This document shows positions 61,233-64,000 of a DNA stretch of 64,000 bases, in pieces. The DNA comes from Ancylothrix sp036704045 (GTDB lineage Bacteria; Cyanobacteriota; Cyanobacteriia; Cyanobacteriales; Oscillatoriaceae): positions 372,001 to 436,000 of the forward strand of contig DATNQM010000022.1 of assembly GCA_036704045.1 (NCBI GenBank). The letters run 5' to 3'. Numbering within the stretch: position 1 is the stretch's first letter; each line of letters starts with the position of its first letter. A model generated the notes under the pieces. It saw nothing but the letters and a program-made list of their open reading frames with translations, had not been told where the DNA came from and searched no databases. The position numbers and the translations under genes were made by a program.

Positions 61233-61763
61233 ATGGACACTCCTCTTCCAATTTTGTATCTGTTGATATTGCTAGTTTTGCTCTCCGGGGCTGCTTGGTT
61301 CATTTTTCGGCAAATCTTTAAAACTCGGAAAATAGAAAACACTATGTCTCGGTTGCAAAAAAAGCTTAGAGACGAAAAAGGTACTTCTCAAGAGTATTAT
61401 GAATTGGGCAGTATCTATTTAGATAAGAAATTATTCTCCCAAGCAGTGGTAATCTTGCAAAAAGCTCTCAAAGCCAAAGACTTACAAGGTGAAGAAAATA
61501 TTGCTCTTGTTTACAATGCTTTAGGTTATTCCTACGCATCACAAGAACAGTACGATTTAGCTATCCGCCAGTACAAAGAAGCATTGAAAAACCAACCTAA
61601 GTATGTCACGGCTTTGAATAATTTAGCCTTTGCCTACGAACGCAAAAAATTAATTTCCCAAGCCTTGGAATGTTACGAAGAAGTGTTGTTATACGAACCG
61701 AACAACCCTACGGCTAAAAAACGCTCTCAGTCTTTACGCAGACAAGTGGTTCCTTCCACTTAA
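61233..61763 (+). CDS. Membrane-anchored TPR protein
   Basis: 176 residues. An N-terminal membrane helix (about 5-27) is followed by a charged stretch and three to four TPR units (EYYELGSIYLDKKLFSQAVVIL, ALVYNALGYSYASQEQYDLAI, YVTALNNLAFAYERKKLISQA). This resembles small cyanobacterial/plastid TPR proteins involved in photosystem assembly (Ycf37-like), but the assignment to that family is tentative. It precedes the DUF3493 gene by about 110 bases. Confidence 0.8.
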   Translation: MDTPLPILYLLILLVLLSGAAWFIFRQIFKTRKIENTMSRLQKKLRDEKGTSQEYYELGSIYLDKKLFSQAVVILQKALKAKDLQGEENIALVYNALGYSYASQEQYDLAIRQYKEALKNQPKYVTALNNLAFAYERKKLISQALECYEEVLLYEPNNPTAKKRSQSLRRQVVPST

Positions 61764-61871
61764 ATTAACAGAGGGGTGGATTTTTTCACCCCTGGTTTAT
61801 CTGCTTTGTTTATTTGTTTTAAAATTGTTGACTCCCGACGAAAAACACATCAATTATCTGGTTTATAACTC

Positions 61872-62165
61872 ATGTCTGAAAATAGTTCACCCAAACCCTC
61901 CTCAAAACTTAGTCCTGAAAAATATGCCCGCCTTAAGGCAGAGGCCGCTGCTCCCTATCGAGGATTACGAAAATTTATCTATGGTACTTTTGCAGCGTCA
62001 GGGTTTATTGGTGCTGTAGTCTTTTTGGCTCAGTTAGCAGCCGGTCGAGACGTTGCCACAGCTTTACCTAACTTTGCCTTGCAAGTGGGCGTAGTGGCCA
62101 CGATGGTTTGGCTGTTTCGCATTGACCGGCCCAAGTCTAACCCTGGTTCTAACTCAAAACGCTGA
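61872..62165 (+). CDS. DUF3493 family membrane protein
   Basis: 97 residues. A polar N-terminus with LSPEKYARLKAEAAAPYRGLRKFIYG leads to two membrane segments (about 38-58 and 68-83) and a RIDRPKS basic tail. This matches DUF3493, found in cyanobacteria and in the plant LPA photosystem II assembly proteins. Function unproven in cyanobacteria. It follows the TPR gene in the same direction, and a terminator lies at 62321-62360. Confidence 0.85.
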   Translation: MSENSSPKPSSKLSPEKYARLKAEAAAPYRGLRKFIYGTFAASGFIGAVVFLAQLAAGRDVATALPNFALQVGVVATMVWLFRIDRPKSNPGSNSKR

Positions 62166-62320
62166 TAAAACTTTACAAATCCTGATATTCAGCAAAGAAA
62201 ATAAAGAAATTATTAGGAAATTCAACTTTTTTTGATGGCTCTGCCAAAATAGAAACATAAGATTTCAAATAGGGTCAGCCGATATAAAGACCCTAAATTT
62301 AAAAAAATGTTTGATAAATT

Positions 62321-62360
62321 CAAAGCGCCAACTTCTAGCGATAGGAAGATGGCGCTTTTT
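62321..62360 (+). terminator. Rho-independent terminator
   Basis: AAAGCGCCAA/TTGGCGCTTTTT-type stem (AAAGCGCCA with TGGCGCTTT) and loop with a T tract, 156 bases after the DUF3493 stop. Confidence 0.75.
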
Positions 62361-62379
62361 AAATTTCTACAAAATAGGG

Positions 62380-62408
62380 TTGACAAATCAGCGTGCTTGT
62401 GCTAAGGT
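62380..62408 (+). promoter_or_regulatory. Promoter-like sequence facing a minus-strand gene
   Basis: TTGACA (62380-62385), 17 bases, TAAGGT (62403-62408). The consensus -35 and spacing are good. It would start transcription near 62415, antisense to the 3' end of the gene at 62444. Confidence 0.4.
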
Positions 62409-62443
62409 GCTATCCGAATTGAAGTAAAAAATGAGAATCGAGT

Positions 62444-62674
62444 TTAATAAGCTAAAGTTTCCAAAGTTTCGCGCAAATAGCGGCGCACTTGGGAGTCTAA
62501 GTTAATTTGGCAGACATCGCTATCAAACTTATGTTCATTTTGCCACCGCTGAAAGCCAGAACTCAAGGCAATGGCTTGCTTAAGGCCATCCCAAATGTTC
62601 TCGTCGGTTGTAGGTAAACTTGTTTCTAGCGTGGCATCAGGCAACAGGTCAAAGGAAGATTTGGCCATATACAT
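62444..62674 (-). CDS. Hypothetical protein
   Basis: About 76 residues from the ATG at 62674 (or 74 from 62668); the frame is open to an ATG at 62764, which would add a 30-residue segment that does not look conserved. The core reads FDLLPDATLETSLPTTDENIWDGLKQAI, SSGFQRWQNEHKF, and the basic RRYLRETLETLAY. I recall similar short cyanobacterial proteins of unknown function. No signal or membrane segment in the shorter form. Confidence 0.6.
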   Translation of the reverse strand: MYMAKSSFDLLPDATLETSLPTTDENIWDGLKQAIALSSGFQRWQNEHKFDSDVCQINLDSQVRRYLRETLETLAY

Positions 62675-62998
62675 CTCACTGATTGAAAAAAAGTCTGACA
62701 CTTTGAGGATAACCACAAAGTACAGTTGCCATGACCCCCGACAGATAAAGCCTGCGGAAGCCATATATGGGCATTTAATATATTGTACTGACTAAAGTTT
62801 TTTATGGGTGAAAGTTAGTAGTATTTTTAGATTGTTTTATGGCTTGGAACCATTGGTTTTTGGAGGGTTCAGCATCATTTTTTCTAAGTCTGCTATTTTT
62901 AGGATCAGCCAAATTTTTAGTTTAAAAAAAACTTATTTTTTTTCAAAAAAAAGTAGTCGTTGATACTAATCTTCAATAATTTTATATTTAATTTCTTT
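62675..62998. other. Intergenic region before the low-complexity-tail gene
   Basis: AT-rich spacer with no clear terminator or RNA; it may hold the 5' end of the preceding gene if the longer start at 62764 is used. Confidence 0.4.
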
Positions 62999-63664
62999 TC
63001 AGGAAGAGGCCGGTGTTTCTGGAGGAGTGGTGGGCGGTTCTTTTACTACAGAGGCCGGTGTTTGTTTTGAGACACTAGTTGTTAAAGGGGGTAAAACACT
63101 GCGTAATTGGAAGCCAAAAATCGTGAAATCCCTGCGGATCAGATCGGCTGGATAGGGTTCAGTAGCGGCAAAAGTATCATCCTTTGTTAACATCAACCTG
63201 GCCACATTAACCGGCAACAGCAAAAACAAATTACACCCCAAAAAAGCCAACGCCGCCACCAGTAAACCTAGCAAACGCACTTGGGGAAATGGAGTTGCCA
63301 AAGCAGCCACTGGAGCCCATTGGTAGAGGAACCACAGAGGAACAAGCAATAGAGCAGCCGCAACCGCAGCCAAAACTCGCTGATCCCTAGTTTTAAGCAA
63401 ACTCAATAAACGACGCTGATCCAGAGTAAGCCGGTCAGGGTTTGTCGCTACAAACAAAGCACCAAAAATATAAAAAGGGCGAAACCATTGCATTGCCAAA
63501 ACCGGCCCAGTACCGGCCAACGCAATCAGCAAAACTTCCAAACTCGGAGGAAGCAAAGGTGTACCTACAGCCAGCCCAAGCAAGCAAACCAGCACACAAA
63601 GAGGAATGGCAAAAAAGCCAGCCAAATGAATCCACAAAAAAGGTTCAGTCCAAAAAGAACGCAT
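62999..63664 (-). CDS. Low-complexity-tail membrane protein
   Basis: 221 residues. Four or so membrane segments (SFWTEPFLWIHLAGFFAIPLCVLVCLL start; LLIALAGTGPVLAMQWF; VLAAVAAALLLVPLWFLYQWAP; LLGLLVAALAFLGCNLFLLLP) and a cytoplasmic or lumenal tail rich in Thr/Pro/Ser (LPPLTTSVSKQTPASVVKEPP). The pattern fits the cyanobacterial family named low-complexity tail membrane protein. It lies directly downstream of infB, after a terminator-like hairpin. Function unknown. Confidence 0.8.
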   Translation of the reverse strand: MRSFWTEPFLWIHLAGFFAIPLCVLVCLLGLAVGTPLLPPSLEVLLIALAGTGPVLAMQWFRPFYIFGALFVATNPDRLTLDQRRLLSLLKTRDQRVLAAVAAALLLVPLWFLYQWAPVAALATPFPQVRLLGLLVAALAFLGCNLFLLLPVNVARLMLTKDDTFAATEPYPADLIRRDFTIFGFQLRSVLPPLTTSVSKQTPASVVKEPPTTPPETPASS

Positions 63665-63724
63665 GAATCACTAAGCAACTTAGAAAAAAGAGAACTAGGA
63701 AAAAGCTAAAAATTTCCACACCAG

Positions 63725-63763
63725 AGAAAAAGGGACAGGGGGCACCGATTCCAGCCCCCTGTC
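63725..63763 (-). terminator. Terminator of infB
   Basis: GACAGGGGGC/GCCCCCTGTC perfect 10-bp stem followed on the minus strand by CCTTTTTCTC, 18 bases after the infB stop. Confidence 0.85.
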
Positions 63764-63780
63764 AAAAGTCTCCAACCGCC

Positions 63781-64000
63781 TTAATTCGGCGAAAGAGTGC
63801 GGCGTTTCGTCACCATACGGAAGGCTTCAATAATGTCACCTTCAACCCATGACTGAAACTTGTCAAGGCTAATACCGCATTCAAAGCCAGCATTAACTTC
63901 CTTAACATCCTCTTTAACCCGCCGTAGCGAATCAAGGACACCTTCATAAACCACATTGTTATTGCGGCGTATCCGCACCTTACAGTTACGGATAATCTTG
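63781..64000 (-). CDS. infB: Translation initiation factor IF-2, C-terminal end (partial)
   Basis: C-terminal 72 residues of IF-2; the rest lies beyond 64000. The sequence KIIRNCKVRIRRNNNVV, YEGVLDSLRRVKEDVKEV, GFECGISLDKFQSW and the final EGDIIEAFRMV, then KRRTLSPN are unmistakable IF-2 domain IV-VI (initiator-tRNA binding) residues. The frame reaches the window end without interruption. The low-complexity-tail gene follows after a terminator. Confidence 0.95.
   Translation of the reverse strand, partial: KIIRNCKVRIRRNNNVVYEGVLDSLRRVKEDVKEVNAGFECGISLDKFQSWVEGDIIEAFRMVTKRRTLSPN

Noticed and set aside
62309..62407. 32-codon plus-strand ORF
   Set aside because: It runs through the DUF3493 terminator hairpin, which explains the sequence better.

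Overview
The window is a chromosomal piece of a cyanobacterium. The photosynthesis genes petC-petA (Rieske protein and cytochrome f) and chlH (magnesium chelatase) show this directly. Cyanobacterial families such as DUF3067, DUF3493, zinc-ribbon Ser/Thr kinases, an SLH porin and PPC/CHAT proteins agree. The AT-rich intergenic DNA, large signalling proteins, Uma2 proteins, dispersed palindromes and many GCCGGT/ACCGGC motifs suggest a filamentous non-heterocystous (Oscillatoriales-like) genome. That placement is inference. I recognised no rRNA, tRNA or CRISPR array.

Layout. 1-3.1 kb: two tandem oligopeptide-type binding lipoproteins (the first cut by the window edge) and a small secreted protein. 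3.2-9.6 kb: a promoter and ydaO-type (c-di-AMP) riboswitch before an ArsB/NhaD-type permease, a second ydaO riboswitch before a NitT/TauT-type ABC transporter (permease, Tat lipoprotein, ATPase), then a universal stress protein with a structured leader. 9.8-23 kb: ExoD, two zinc-ribbon Ser/Thr kinases, an SLH porin, a PPC-calpain protease, a pseudokinase with SPOR-like repeats, and hypotheticals. 23.2-30.7 kb: petA, petC, DUF3067, a TatC with an extra N-terminal HMA_2-like domain, a family-3 solute-binding protein, rplT-rpmI and an ABC-F protein. 30.7-33.5 kb is a decaying region: HicB-like antitoxins, a frameshifted small gene, a small inverted-repeat element, a secreted protein with a stop codon in its signal peptide, and a 5'-truncated NB-ARC gene. 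34-38.5 kb: fatty acid hydroxylase, EgtD-like methyltransferase, MscS channel and Uma2. 38.6-48.3 kb: chlH, a repeat protein, ankyrin and SH3 proteins, a 43-residue membrane peptide, a radical SAM/SPASM enzyme and a beta-solenoid-like protein. 48.6-55.3 kb: STAND ATPase, kinase-TPR, FecR-like secreted protein, predicted outer-membrane barrel and exported CHAT protease, all on one strand. 55.6-64 kb: Uma2, pepA, a lytic transglycosylase, TPR, DUF3493, a low-complexity-tail membrane protein and the 3' end of infB.

The best candidates for new biology are: (1) the paired c-di-AMP riboswitches before two transport units beside a Usp protein; (2) the HMA_2-TatC fusion; (3) the STAND/kinase/FecR-like/barrel/CHAT cluster, which could run from cytosolic sensing to an envelope protease; (4) EgtD without EgtB beside a fatty acid hydroxylase, behind a roughly 130-nt structured RNA. 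All calls rest on reading the sequence; no database search was run.
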